This document shows, in pieces, positions 27,405 to 35,792 of a stretch of DNA of 64,000 nucleotides. Where the stretch lies: assembly GCF_015291665.1 (NCBI RefSeq), contig NZ_CP030048.1, positions 3,472,001 through 3,536,000 of the forward strand, given 5' to 3'. Position numbers and translations under genes: made by a program. This DNA is from Bradyrhizobium sp. CCBAU 53338 (GTDB taxonomy: Bacteria > Pseudomonadota > Alphaproteobacteria > Rhizobiales > Xanthobacteraceae). How positions within the stretch are numbered: the stretch's first letter is position 1; each line of letters opens with the position of its first letter. The notes beneath the pieces are model-generated. The model saw nothing but the letters and a program-made list of their open reading frames with translations, did no database searches and had not been told where the DNA came from.

Positions 27405-27712
27405 GGCACGTCGCGCTCCCAGGTCCGGTCGCCGAGCGCATCGCCCAGCACCTGCCGCGCTGCGGCAACGTTGGTCGGGTGCAACTCCGTGGCCTTGGCA
27501 AACGCCTTCACGGTGTCGTCATCGCGCAGCACGAAATCGAGCACGCTGAGCAGGAAATTCGGGTCCGAGGCGGCGTTCCGGAGCGTCTCGGGGCCGACCC
27601 CTGTCTCAGCCAGGAACAGGCCCAGCCTTTCAGGGTCGCCGGCAACGAAGGATAGCGCCTGAATCGCAACGATTTCAGCGACTTCGCGAGGGTTGTGAAC
27701 AGGCTTTTTCAA
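27401..27712 (-). CDS. DUF3572 family protein
   Basis: A 103-residue helical protein (PREVAEIVAIQALSFVAGDPERLGLFL; NFLLSVLDFVLRDDDTVKAFA). The most natural start is TTG at 27712, because conservation-like sequence begins with KKPVHNPREVAE; the longer frame upstream to 27826 reads poorly. Function unknown. The stop codon overlaps the dinB GTG, so the two are translationally coupled. It is divergent from divK, a placement I recognise from other rhizobia. Confidence 0.75.
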   Translation of the reverse strand: MKKPVHNPREVAEIVAIQALSFVAGDPERLGLFLAETGVGPETLRNAASDPNFLLSVLDFVLRDDDTVKAFAKATELHPTNVAAARQVLGDALGDRTWERDVP

Positions 27713-27926
27713 CGGCCCGGTTTGCCTTTCCGTTAACTTTCGGTGTCTACTTTGGACTATGCCCGAGTCTCGAGACTGAGTCTTGGGCTTGAGTCTTGCT
27801 GGCCCGGACAAGCAACTGGAAACCACATCGCTGAAAGTGGCCCCTCGGGTTTAACGAAACTAGAGCGAATCTGAGGCTAGTTTGAATCCAGTTTTCGAAG
27901 CGCCGGAGAGCGGCGTCTGAGGCGCT

Positions 27927-28292
27927 ATGGCTAAGACCGTCCTGATCGTGGAAGACAACGAGCTCAACATGAAGCTCTTCCGCGACCTGTTGGAGGCGCA
28001 CGGCTACCAGACCTCGGGCACCAGCAACGGCTACGAGGCGCTCGACCTCGTGCGCAAGATGCGGCCTGACCTCGTGCTGATGGATATTCAGTTGCCGCAG
28101 GTCTCGGGGCTCGAGGTGACTCGCTGGATCAAGGACGATCCGGAGCTGCGCGCCATTCCCGTCGTCGCGGTCACGGCGTTCGCCATGAAGGGCGATGAAG
28201 AGCGCATCCGCGAGGGCGGCTGCGAAGCCTATTTGTCCAAGCCGATCTCGGTCGGCAAATTCATAGAGACGGTCCGGCGTTTCATCGGATAG
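27927..28292 (+). CDS. divK: Single-domain response regulator DivK
   Basis: A 121-residue receiver-only protein. It has the acidic pocket (Glu9/Asp10 in IVEDNELN), phospho-acceptor Asp53 (LMDIQLP), the conserved Thr in [11 protein letters not shown], and Lys in LSKPISV. In Caulobacter DivK, phosphorylated by DivJ and PleC, modulates the CckA-CtrA cell-cycle pathway. pleD follows 14 bp downstream, the classical divK-pleD arrangement. Confidence 0.96.
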   Translation: MAKTVLIVEDNELNMKLFRDLLEAHGYQTSGTSNGYEALDLVRKMRPDLVLMDIQLPQVSGLEVTRWIKDDPELRAIPVVAVTAFAMKGDEERIREGGCEAYLSKPISVGKFIETVRRFIG

Positions 28293-28306
28293 GAAGTGAG
28301 TTCACA

Positions 28307-29680
28307 GTGTCCGCGCGTATCCTTGTGGTCGACGACGTTCCTGCCAACGTCAAGCTGCTGGAGGCCCGTCTCTCGGCCGAATATTTCGATGTGATGACCG
28401 CCTCGAACGGCACCGAGGCGCTGGCGCTGGCCCGCCGCGCCGAATGCGACATCATCCTGCTCGACGTGATGATGCCCGACATGGACGGCTTCGAAGTCTG
28501 CCGCCGTATCAAGACCGACCCGGCCACGCACCACATTCCCGTCGTGATGGTCACCGCGCTCGACAGCCCCGCCGACCGCAATCGCGGCCTCGAAGCCGGT
28601 GCCGACGATTTTCTGACGAAACCCGTCTCCGACATCGTGCTGATCGCGCGCGTGCGCTCGCTGACGCGGCTGAAGATGATGACCGACGAGCTGCGCATGC
28701 GCGCCATCACCTCGCTCGAGATCGGCATGCAGGCGCCCGAGCGCAGCGCGGTCGCCGACACCGGCAAGGGAGGCCGCATCCTGCTGGTCGACGACCGCGA
28801 GTCCTCCTATGAGCGGCTGGCCACGATCCTCGCCGCCGAGCACACCGTCGACGTCGAGCCCAACCCGACCGAAGCGCTGTTCCATGCGGCCGAGGGCAAC
28901 TACGATCTGCTGATCGTCTCGCTCGACCTGAACAATTTCGATGGCCTCAGGCTTTGCAGCCAGGCGCGCTCGCTGGAGCGCACCCGCCACGTGCCGATCC
29001 TCGCGATCGCCGAAGCGGAGAACTCCACGCGGCTGCTGCGCGGTCTCGAGATCGGCGTCAACGACTATCTGCTGCGCCCGATCGACAAGACCGAGCTGTT
29101 GGCGCGCGCCCGCACGCAGATCCGGCGCCGCCGCTACACCGATCATCTGCGCGACAACGTGCAGAACTCGATCGAGATGGCGATCACCGACGCGCTCACC
29201 GGCCTGCACAATCGCCGCTACATGGAGAGCCATCTGGCGACGCTCGCGGAGCAGGCCTCCACCCGCGGCAAGCCGCTGGCGCTGATGATCCTCGACATCG
29301 ACTATTTCAAGTCGATCAACGACAATTATGGCCACGATGCCGGCGACGACGTGCTGCGCGAATTCGCGGTGCGCGTGCGCAAGTCGATCCGCGGCATCGA
29401 CCTCGCCTGCCGCTACGGCGGCGAGGAGTTCGTCATCGTGATGCCGGAGACGGATCTCCATGTCGCCGGCATGGTTGCCGAGCGCCTGCGCCGCTCGATC
29501 GCGGGCGAGCCGTTCGCCGTCCACAAGGGCACCAAGCGCATCGAGGTCACGATCTCGATCGGGCTGACCACGCTGGAGCAGAAGGGCGAGGCGGTCGCCG
29601 ACGTGCTCAAGCGCGCCGACACCGCGCTCTATCGCGCCAAGCACGATGGCCGCAATCGCGTGGTGTCGCAGGCGGCGTGA
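28307..29680 (+). CDS. pleD: Diguanylate cyclase response regulator PleD
   Basis: A 457-residue REC-REC-GGDEF protein. The first receiver has Asp53 (LLDVMMP). The second (about 155-270) is degenerate at the phosphorylation site (VSLDLNNF) and serves as a dimerisation adaptor in the family. The GGEEF catalytic loop begins near residue 371, and the product-inhibition RxxD site (RGID) lies five residues ahead of it. It makes cyclic di-GMP on phosphorylation and drives motile-to-sessile development in Caulobacter. Start is GTG at 28307, after AGGAAGTGAG. Confidence 0.96.
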   Translation: MSARILVVDDVPANVKLLEARLSAEYFDVMTASNGTEALALARRAECDIILLDVMMPDMDGFEVCRRIKTDPATHHIPVVMVTALDSPADRNRGLEAGADDFLTKPVSDIVLIARVRSLTRLKMMTDELRMRAITSLEIGMQAPERSAVADTGKGGRILLVDDRESSYERLATILAAEHTVDVEPNPTEALFHAAEGNYDLLIVSLDLNNFDGLRLCSQARSLERTRHVPILAIAEAENSTRLLRGLEIGVNDYLLRPIDKTELLARARTQIRRRRYTDHLRDNVQNSIEMAITDALTGLHNRRYMESHLATLAEQASTRGKPLALMILDIDYFKSINDNYGHDAGDDVLREFAVRVRKSIRGIDLACRYGGEEFVIVMPETDLHVAGMVAERLRRSIAGEPFAVHKGTKRIEVTISIGLTTLEQKGEAVADVLKRADTALYRAKHDGRNRVVSQAA

Positions 29681-29742
29681 GGCTGCTCGCGCAACTGGCT
29701 CCAACGTGGGGCTTGGGGCCATAACCGTTCCCTAAACTCCGC

Positions 29743-29845
29743 TGTCATTCCCCGCGAAAGCGGGGAATCCAGTACGCCGCGGCGTCTCGGCTCGAACCTC
29801 ACCGTCTCTGGGATACTGGATCACCCGCTTTCGCGGGTGATGACA
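29743..29845. repeat. Extragenic palindromic repeat (two hairpins in inverted orientation)
   Basis: Two 32-nt arms (29743-29774 and 29814-29845) are inverted copies matching at most positions, separated by a 39-nt spacer. Each arm is itself a hairpin: CCCCGC-GAAA-GCGGGG on the left and ACCCGC-TTTC-GCGGGT on the right. This looks like the short repeated palindromes scattered between genes in Bradyrhizobium genomes. It lies between convergent pleD and the TetR gene, where it may also act as a bidirectional terminator. Confidence 0.85.
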
Positions 29846-29864
29846 CCGAGAAGTGCGGCGACAG

Positions 29865-30476
29865 TCATGATTGCGGCGCGCGCTTGCCCTTCATAAGCAC
29901 AGGCTTCGCCGCGTCACCCTCCACATCCACCCCCGCATTCCGCAGCAACACCTTCGCCGCTTCCTTCGCCGCACGCGCCATCGCCGGATCGTCACGCACC
30001 AAATCCTGAGCGATCGAACCATCGACAAGCAGCACCAGCTGCGTTGCGAGCGCATCGGCATCCGCAACACCCAGCTCGTTCAGCCGCTCGCGAAACCAGA
30101 GGCGGCGGCTTTCCTTGAAGGCGACGGCGATCTTCTTCACGGCGCGGTCGGAGGGGCCGAGTTCGGCGACCGCATTCACGAACGGGCAGCCGCGAAAATC
30201 CTTTGCAGCAAAGCGCCGCTCCAGCGAATCGAAGGTGCCGAGAATCTGCTCGGCCGACGGCTTGTCCGAGGGGCGCGCGTGGACGAAGCGGCGTTCCAGA
30301 TAAGCCGCGATCAGTGCGTCCTTGGATGGGAAGTGGTTGTAGAGCGTGCGCTTGGAGATGCCGATCTCGGCCGCGATGGTGTCGACGCCGACGGCGCGAA
30401 TGCCTTGCAGATAGAACAGCTTGTCGGCGGTCCCGAGGATCCGTTCCTTCATGTCAGACTTTTCGGCGGACGGCAT
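29865..30476 (-). CDS. TetR/AcrR family transcriptional repressor
   Basis: A 203-residue repressor. The N-terminal helix-turn-helix spans about residues 8-55 (ILGTADKLFYLQGIRAVGVDTIAAEIGISKRTLYNHFPSK in outline), followed by a ligand-binding domain with VNAVAELGPSD. It is divergent from an MFS transporter gene, and two matching palindromes lie between the two genes, one directly abutting this gene's ATG. That layout points to autoregulation and repression of the transporter, relieved by an unidentified ligand. Confidence 0.92.
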   Translation of the reverse strand: MPSAEKSDMKERILGTADKLFYLQGIRAVGVDTIAAEIGISKRTLYNHFPSKDALIAAYLERRFVHARPSDKPSAEQILGTFDSLERRFAAKDFRGCPFVNAVAELGPSDRAVKKIAVAFKESRRLWFRERLNELGVADADALATQLVLLVDGSIAQDLVRDDPAMARAAKEAAKVLLRNAGVDVEGDAAKPVLMKGKRAPQS

Positions 30477-30477
30477 A

Positions 30478-30491
30478 ACACAGACCTGTGT
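30478..30491. promoter_or_regulatory. TetR operator 1
   Basis: ACACAG-AC-CTGTGT, a 6-bp inverted repeat around a 2-bp centre, immediately upstream of the TetR ATG (30476). Binding here would block the repressor's own expression. It shares its arms with operator 2 at 30530. Confidence 0.8.
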
Positions 30492-30501
30492 AACAAGCGC
30501 C

Positions 30502-30547
30502 TTGACAGCGCCCGCTACCTATAGACTAATTACACAGGTCTGTGTAA
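30502..30547 (+). promoter_or_regulatory. MFS transporter promoter with TetR operator 2
   Basis: A consensus -35 TTGACA (30502-30507) and a 17-bp spacer lead to ACTAAT (30525-30530). The operator TTACACAG-GT-CTGTGTAA (30530-30547, 8-bp arms) follows at once and would cover the transcription start. The core matches operator 1 across the intergenic region. Confidence 0.75.
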
Positions 30548-30607
30548 CCAAAATCGACTGATCTTGCGGATGCCGGCGCGGGCCCCGCGCCCAAGAGGGA
30601 GACAACA

Positions 30608-31846
30608 ATGCCCCTGTTTCAGATCCTGCGCCCGACATTGCCGATCCTGATCGGCGCCTCGATCATGCTGACGCTGAGCATGGGGCTGCGGCAGTCGCTC
30701 GGCATCTTCATGCAGTCGCTGACGCACGACATCCACCTCTCGGTGTCGGATTTCACGCTGGCGCTCGCCGTGCAGAATCTCGCCTGGGGCTTTCTGCAGC
30801 CGCTCGCCGGCGCGATGACGGTGCGCTTCGGCTTCCGTCCCATCATGGTCGCAGGCGCGCTGATGTACATCGCGGGCCTTGCCTTGATGACGACCGCGAA
30901 CGGTCTCGCCGGCATCATGATCGGCGCCGGCGTGCTGATCGGTACCTCGCTCGCCTGCACGGCGAACGCGATCGCGATGTCGGTGGCCGCGCGCGCAGTG
31001 CCGGCGACGGTACGCTCGACCGTGCTCGGCCTCGTCTCCGGCGCAGGTTCGCTCGGCGCGCTGCTGTCGGCGCCGATCGGGCAGGTGCTCAACGAGGGCT
31101 TTGGCTGGCGCATCGGCCTTGCCGGCTTCGGCATCATGTCGGCGCTGATGATCCCGGCCGCCTTGTATGCCGGCCGCGTCGACAAGGTGCCGCTGCCAAA
31201 GCCCGCCGCAGACGAGATCGGCGATGCCACGCCCGCGTCCGTCGCCAGGTCGGCGTTCGGCAATGCCTCCTTCGTGGTGATGACCTGCGCCTATCTCGTT
31301 TGCGGCATGCAGCTCGTGTTCCTCACCACGCATCTGCCGTCGTACCTGGCGATCTGCGGCCTCGACCCGATGCTCAGCGCGCAGACGCTCGGCATGATCG
31401 GCGGCTTCAATGTGCTCGGCTCGCTGTTCTTCGGCTGGGCCGGCCAGCGCTGGAACAAGCTCGCGCTGCTCGGCGGCATCTATGTGCTGCGCTCGCTGGC
31501 GCTCGCCTGGTACTTCATGCTGCCGGCAACGCCGTTCTCGACGCTATTGTTCGGCGCCATCATGGGCTTCCTCTGGATGGGCGTCGGCCCGCTGGTCGCA
31601 GGCGCCGTCGCCGAGATGTTCGGCCTGCGCTGGCAGGCGATGATCCAGGGTCTCGCCTTCATGAGCCACCAGATCGGCAGCTTCCTCGGCGCCTACGGGG
31701 GAGGGCTGATCTACGACGCGCTCGGTTCCTACACCATGGCCTGGCGCATCGGCGTCGCGCTCGGCCTTGCCGGCGGCATCGTCCAGGTCGCGTTCGCACT
31801 GATCAGGCCTTCGCAACCGCCGGCGCCGGTGTTGCGGACGGCGTAG
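30608..31846 (+). CDS. MFS transporter under TetR control
   Basis: A 412-residue, 12-helix transporter (ILIGASIMLTLSMGLRQSLGIFM; WGFLQPLAGAMTVRFGFRPIMV; MGFLWMGVGPLVAGAVAEMFGLRWQAMI). It resembles the MFS branch that includes monocarboxylate and oxalate/formate-type carriers and small efflux pumps. The substrate is unknown, but the divergent TetR regulator suggests export of a toxic compound. The last 22 bases around the stop recur almost exactly 1.55 kb downstream at 33400. Confidence 0.9.
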   Translation: MPLFQILRPTLPILIGASIMLTLSMGLRQSLGIFMQSLTHDIHLSVSDFTLALAVQNLAWGFLQPLAGAMTVRFGFRPIMVAGALMYIAGLALMTTANGLAGIMIGAGVLIGTSLACTANAIAMSVAARAVPATVRSTVLGLVSGAGSLGALLSAPIGQVLNEGFGWRIGLAGFGIMSALMIPAALYAGRVDKVPLPKPAADEIGDATPASVARSAFGNASFVVMTCAYLVCGMQLVFLTTHLPSYLAICGLDPMLSAQTLGMIGGFNVLGSLFFGWAGQRWNKLALLGGIYVLRSLALAWYFMLPATPFSTLLFGAIMGFLWMGVGPLVAGAVAEMFGLRWQAMIQGLAFMSHQIGSFLGAYGGGLIYDALGSYTMAWRIGVALGLAGGIVQVAFALIRPSQPPAPVLRTA

Positions 31847-31933
31847 GCGGGCCGATCGCGACGACCAGATGCAGCCATTTGTCTCGTAACCCTCGCGGGT
31901 TATGATAGCCCAAGCTCCGGGTGGGCTCATGCA

Positions 31934-32542
31934 ATGACTGTAAGGTCTGTCGACAATTGGCTACCTGCCGCCGTGCGAGCAGCCGCGGTCGACCGCAGGC
32001 TGATGGCAGGCGAGGCGCTGTTTCGATGCGGCGACAGGACCGAGGGACTTCTGGAAGTCCTGGCGGGACGCGTTCGGCTCACGCGGACCGATCGCTCCGG
32101 CCGCGAAGTCGTGTTGCACGTGGCTGATCCCGGGGAGACTTTGGCCGAGGCGTCATTGTTTTCAAGACAGTATCATTGCGATGCAATCGCAAGCACTGAC
32201 GCAATTGTGCGGCTGTATCCGAAGCGCGAAGTGTTGGCCGCGTTCGAAGCAAACCCGAAGGCTAGTCAGGCGTTCTCGGCGACCTTGGCCCATCAGGTGA
32301 TGAACCTGCGCACCCGCATCGAGCAGCGCAATATCCGTTCGGCAGCGGACCGCGTCCGGCACTTTCTCGTGCTCAACGCCGGCGCAGACGGTCGTACGGT
32401 CGAGTTGCCCGGCACCTTGAAGGACCTTGCCGGTGAACTTGGTCTAACCCACGAGGCCCTCTATCGGACGCTGGCGAAGCTCGAGCATTCAGGCGAAATC
32501 AAGCGTAGGGGGTCGAAGATCACTATCGCTTCAAGCATATGA
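31934..32542 (+). CDS. Crp/Fnr family transcriptional regulator
   Basis: A 202-residue regulator. The cyclic-nucleotide-binding-like beta barrel occupies about residues 15-115 (GEALFRCGDRTEGLLEVLAGRVRLTR; VVLHVADPGETLAEASLF). The C-terminal winged helix has LKDLAGELGLTHEALYRTLAKLEHSGEIKRRG. There are too few cysteines in the N-terminus for an Fnr iron-sulfur cluster. It is followed 72 bp later by a Met/His-rich secreted protein, and a perfect 11-bp inverted repeat covers its stop codon. I infer that the pair is one unit and that it senses metal or redox stress. Confidence 0.87.
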   Translation: MTVRSVDNWLPAAVRAAAVDRRLMAGEALFRCGDRTEGLLEVLAGRVRLTRTDRSGREVVLHVADPGETLAEASLFSRQYHCDAIASTDAIVRLYPKREVLAAFEANPKASQAFSATLAHQVMNLRTRIEQRNIRSAADRVRHFLVLNAGADGRTVELPGTLKDLAGELGLTHEALYRTLAKLEHSGEIKRRGSKITIASSI

Positions 32543-32559
32543 TTGAGATCATATGCTTG
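32532..32559. promoter_or_regulatory. Perfect inverted repeat spanning the Crp/Fnr stop codon
   Basis: CAAGCATATGA (32532-32542) and TCATATGCTTG (32549-32559) form a perfect 11-bp repeat with a 6-nt centre. There is no T run, so it is not a standard terminator. It may be an operator for the downstream gene or an mRNA hairpin between the two genes. Confidence 0.6.
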
Positions 32560-32614
32560 TAGGGGCGTGGCTGTTAAAAAGCAAAAAGGGGCGCACGCAG
32601 TCGAAGAGGTCCTC

Positions 32615-33271
32615 ATGACGAAATTTCCCCGGAAAGCGGCCATCACCGTATCGGCGATCCTTGCTGCCACCGCGTACGCCTTTGCCCAGATGCCGCCGGA
32701 CGGCGCGATGGGCATGCATGGCCACATGCAGCAGGGTGGAACGATGGACCAGATGCATCAGCAGATGATGCAGCGCGGCGGCGCCGGCAACCATGGCATG
32801 ATGCACGGCGCGCAAGCTGGCCCAACAAGTATTCCGACCAGCTCGGGGCAAGATGCTTTCGGTGCGATCCAGGAGATCGTTCAAATGCTGCAAGCTGATC
32901 CGAAGACGGATTGGTCGAAGGTCAACATCGAGATGTTGAGGCAGCACCTCATCGATATGAACGAGGTGACCCTACATGCCATCGCTACCCAGCGCGACGT
33001 GAACAACGGTATTGAAATCAAGGTAACCGGCGAAGGCCGTGTGCTGCCGGCGATCAAGCGGATGGTTCCTGCGCACGTGACCGAGTTGCGCGAGATGGGC
33101 TGGAATGCAAAGAGCGACGATTTGCCGGATGGCGTCACTCTCACTGTGACAGCGAGCGAAGCGCAGCCCCTGATCAAGCTGAAGGCGCTCGGCTTCATGG
33201 GAATCATGGTGCAGGGCAGCCACCATCAGCTGCATCACCTGATGATGGCAGAAGGCCAGTTCGTTCATTGA
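32615..33271 (+). CDS. Met/His-rich secreted protein, putative metal-binding
   Basis: About 218 residues. A signal peptide ends near residue 24 (AYAFAQMPPDG). Residues 26-64 are packed with Met, His and Gln (AMGMHGHMQQ; DQMHQQMMQ; NHGMMHG), a composition typical of periplasmic copper or silver binders. The C-terminal half is folded (IKVTGEGRVLPAIKRMVPAHV) and ends with another His/Met cluster (GSHHQLHHLMMAEGQFVH). No recognised family name. GAGG precedes the ATG at 32615. Metal binding is inference from composition. It sits directly after a Crp/Fnr gene. Confidence 0.75.
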   Translation: MTKFPRKAAITVSAILAATAYAFAQMPPDGAMGMHGHMQQGGTMDQMHQQMMQRGGAGNHGMMHGAQAGPTSIPTSSGQDAFGAIQEIVQMLQADPKTDWSKVNIEMLRQHLIDMNEVTLHAIATQRDVNNGIEIKVTGEGRVLPAIKRMVPAHVTELREMGWNAKSDDLPDGVTLTVTASEAQPLIKLKALGFMGIMVQGSHHQLHHLMMAEGQFVH

Positions 33272-33569
33272 AGGCGCGTTTTCAACATTGAACCTGTGCG
33301 GGATATCGGCCCACAGGTCCGTGGGTCGCCAGCGCGTGAGGACCGTTTCGTATCTGCGGTCCTGGTGGCTTGACCATCCCCGAGCCGCTCAGGTCCGATG
33401 TTGCGGACGGCGTCGGCGGGCGTCAGTTCATCACACGAATTTACTCGGCACGATGGTTCACCAGGCCGAACCGTGATGTACATCACGCAACTTGCGCGAC
33501 TTCTTGCGCATTGTGATCGCCAGACTCAATGTTAGGGTCGGTTTTTATTGGCGATTTGGAATTTTGGGG
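33272..33569. other. Intergenic region with a copy of the MFS gene 3' end
   Basis: About 300 bases with no supported gene. At 33400-33421 lies a 22-nt sequence that differs at one position from 31831-31852, which covers the stop of the MFS gene. The remainder shows no clear promoter motif, although the caspase-like gene must be served from here. Confidence 0.5.
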
Positions 33570-35426
33570 ATGCGCTTCCTGGTTGGCCTTTTCGTGTCGG
33601 TCTGGCTCGTTCTGCCGACGACACCAGCGTTGGCGGACAAGCGCGTCGCGCTCGTCATCGGCAATTCGACCTACCGCAACGTCGCCAAGCTCGGTAATCC
33701 CGTCAATGACGCGGCCGCCGTTGCGGCGATGTTCAAGGCAGCCGGGTTCGATTCCGTTGAGTCCAAGCTCAACGTGACCATCAGCGAAATGCGCAAGTCG
33801 TTGCGTGATTTCGGCAATGCCAGCCGCGATGCGGACGTCGCCGTCGTCTATTATGCCGGCCACGGCATCGAGCTGGACGGCACCAATTATCTCATCCCGA
33901 TCGACGCCACGCTCGAGACGGACACCGACGTCCTGGACGAGACGCTGTCGCTCGACCGCGTGCTGGTCGCGGTCGAAGCGGCCAGGCAATTGCGGCTGAT
34001 CATCCTCGACGCCTGCCGCGACAATCCCTTTGCGAAGAACATGAAGCGGACGATGGCCTCGCGCGCGGTCGGCCGGGGTCTCGCCAAGGTCGAACCGACG
34101 AGCCCGAATACCGTGATCGCGTTCGCCGCCAAGGCCGGATCGACGGCATCCGACGGCACCGGCAAGAACAGCCCCTTTGCAACGGCGCTGGTGGAGCACC
34201 TCGCCAAACCGGGCCTCGATCTGCAAAGAGCATTCCGCTATGTCCGCGACGACGTTCTGAAGGCGACCAACAACACGCAGGAACCGTACACCTACACGTC
34301 GCTTGGCGGTGATGACGTTCCCCTTGTCGCCGCCGCTCCGGCAAAGCCTGTGGTTGCCGCGCCTGCCGCAGCGGCCCCGATTGACCAGAGCGCGACCATG
34401 CGGCGTGACTATGAGTTCGCCTTGCAGGTCGGCACAAAACCGGCGTGGGACGCTTTCATCGAACAATACCCGACCGGATTCTTCACTTCGCTTGCGAAGG
34501 CTCAGCGCGACAAGCTCGCGGCGGAAGCGGCGCAGATCGAAGCCACCAACAAGGCCAAGGCCGCGCGCGAAGAGCAGGCCCGGCTCGCTGCGGAGGGCGC
34601 CAAAGCTTCGGAGCAGGCCAAGGCCGCAGAGCAGGCCAAAGCCGCCGAACGGGCACGGATCGCGGCGGAAGCGGCCAAGAAGGCCGAGGACGCCAAGCTC
34701 GCCGAAGCCGAACGTGTCAAGGCTGCCGAAGCCGCCAAGGCGCAGGCCCAGGAGGCTGAACGCGTCAGGGCGCTTGAAGCGGCCAATGTCACGCGAGAGG
34801 CGAAGCTGGTTGCCGATCAAAAGGCCAGAGACGAGCAACTGGCGATCGAGCAAAAGGCCAGGGAAGACAAGCTCGCCGCGCTGACCCCGCCTGCCGACAA
34901 ACCGGATCTTGCGGCTGAGGCTGATCTTCCGCGCGCGCTTCAGGCAGAACTTCGCCGCGTCGGCTGCAACACCGGTGCAGTCGACGGCAACTGGAACGCA
35001 GCCGCGCAGCGGTCGCTCGATCTCTTCAACAAGCACGCCGGGATGAAACTCGACGTCAAGACGGCCAGCGCCGATGCGCTCGATGCCGTCAAGATGAAGC
35101 CGGGTCGGGTCTGTCCGTTGGTTTGCGATCACGGGTTCAGGGCCGATGGCGACCGCTGTACGAAGATTACATGCCGGGCTGGCTATCGCGTCAATGACGA
35201 CAATGAATGCGAGAAAGATTCAGGAAAGAAGCCGGTTGCTACCCGCGACGATACGATAAAGCGAGACCAGCAGCGAAAGCAGATTGAAGCAGCACCAACG
35301 AAGCCTTCCGGATCCGGTCAAATGGTTTGCAACAATGCGGGCTGCCGTCCCGTCCGGTCCGGCTGCCGTATTGCACAAACACATTGGTGGAGCGGTACCA
35401 ACGTTAATAGCGAAGTCTGCGATTGA
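33570..35426 (+). CDS. Secreted caspase-like (peptidase C14) protein with coiled coil and Cys-rich tail
   Basis: About 618 residues. A signal peptide (residues 1-22) precedes a caspase p20 fold: KRVALVIGNSTYRNVAKL, catalytic His98 (VVYYAGHGIEL) and catalytic Cys149 (ILDACRDNP). An Ala/Pro linker leads to a long Ala/Glu/Lys coiled coil (about 345-450), then a peptidoglycan-binding-like stretch (ELRRVGCNTGAVDGNWN) and a Cys-rich tail from about 505. Bacterial orthocaspases of this layout are common in rhizobia, and their substrates are mostly unknown. The start is taken at 33570 because the upstream 26 codons would spoil the signal peptide. Confidence 0.88.
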   Translation: MRFLVGLFVSVWLVLPTTPALADKRVALVIGNSTYRNVAKLGNPVNDAAAVAAMFKAAGFDSVESKLNVTISEMRKSLRDFGNASRDADVAVVYYAGHGIELDGTNYLIPIDATLETDTDVLDETLSLDRVLVAVEAARQLRLIILDACRDNPFAKNMKRTMASRAVGRGLAKVEPTSPNTVIAFAAKAGSTASDGTGKNSPFATALVEHLAKPGLDLQRAFRYVRDDVLKATNNTQEPYTYTSLGGDDVPLVAAAPAKPVVAAPAAAAPIDQSATMRRDYEFALQVGTKPAWDAFIEQYPTGFFTSLAKAQRDKLAAEAAQIEATNKAKAAREEQARLAAEGAKASEQAKAAEQAKAAERARIAAEAAKKAEDAKLAEAERVKAAEAAKAQAQEAERVRALEAANVTREAKLVADQKARDEQLAIEQKAREDKLAALTPPADKPDLAAEADLPRALQAELRRVGCNTGAVDGNWNAAAQRSLDLFNKHAGMKLDVKTASADALDAVKMKPGRVCPLVCDHGFRADGDRCTKITCRAGYRVNDDNECEKDSGKKPVATRDDTIKRDQQRKQIEAAPTKPSGSGQMVCNNAGCRPVRSGCRIAQTHWWSGTNVNSEVCD

Positions 35427-35528
35427 GCGGCCGCAAATGCTTTGCGCGAAACTACGGCACGACATTGCCGGTTGGCTCGAAGCCAGCGGCTACGGTCAAA
35501 TCGTCCTTCATGGCCTCCGCAGTCGCAC

Positions 35529-35792
35529 CTATCGCCGACGCGGGTTGCGGTCCGGATGAGGCGGCAGCTGCGGCACGTAAGGGTTTTGCAGGCACATGGC
35601 GGAAAGGCCCGCAGCGCTCGCTCGACACTCTTCCCATGAACGATAGTCGCACGAAATCCAGGTGACGCCGCCCCATTCCCACCTCTGAAGGCACACCGGA
35701 TAATTTCCGCCGAAGCGCTGAGCTGCCGCCGGAGTGGGCGCGGACATGGTGATCCACAGGATGAGGAGACAGGGAAGCGCGCGCATCATCAT
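35529..35792 (-). CDS. DUF3551 family small secreted protein (copy 2)
   Basis: An 87-residue protein with a signal peptide (ALPCLLILWITMSAPTPAAAQ) and the DUF3551 cysteine pattern: YPVCLQRW, WISCDYRSWEECRASAAGLSAMCLQNP. Three consecutive ATGs (35784-35792) could start it; the first overlaps the stop of the upstream paralogue by one base (TGATG). Function unknown; the family is abundant in Bradyrhizobium. Disulfides in the periplasm are likely from the paired cysteines. Confidence 0.82.
   Translation of the reverse strand: MMMRALPCLLILWITMSAPTPAAAQRFGGNYPVCLQRWEWGGVTWISCDYRSWEECRASAAGLSAMCLQNPYVPQLPPHPDRNPRRR

Noticed and set aside
28229..29722. 497-codon antisense frame over pleD
   Set aside because: Shadow of a gene with intact REC and GGEEF motifs.
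34550..34850. Repeated GCC/AAG/GAA blocks as a possible DNA repeat array
   Set aside because: They encode an Ala/Lys/Glu coiled coil. The repeats are irregular in length and explained by the protein.
33483..35132. 549-codon open frame antisense to the caspase-like gene
   Set aside because: Low-complexity Leu/Gly/Arg-rich reverse of the Ala/Lys/Glu coiled coil; no family match.
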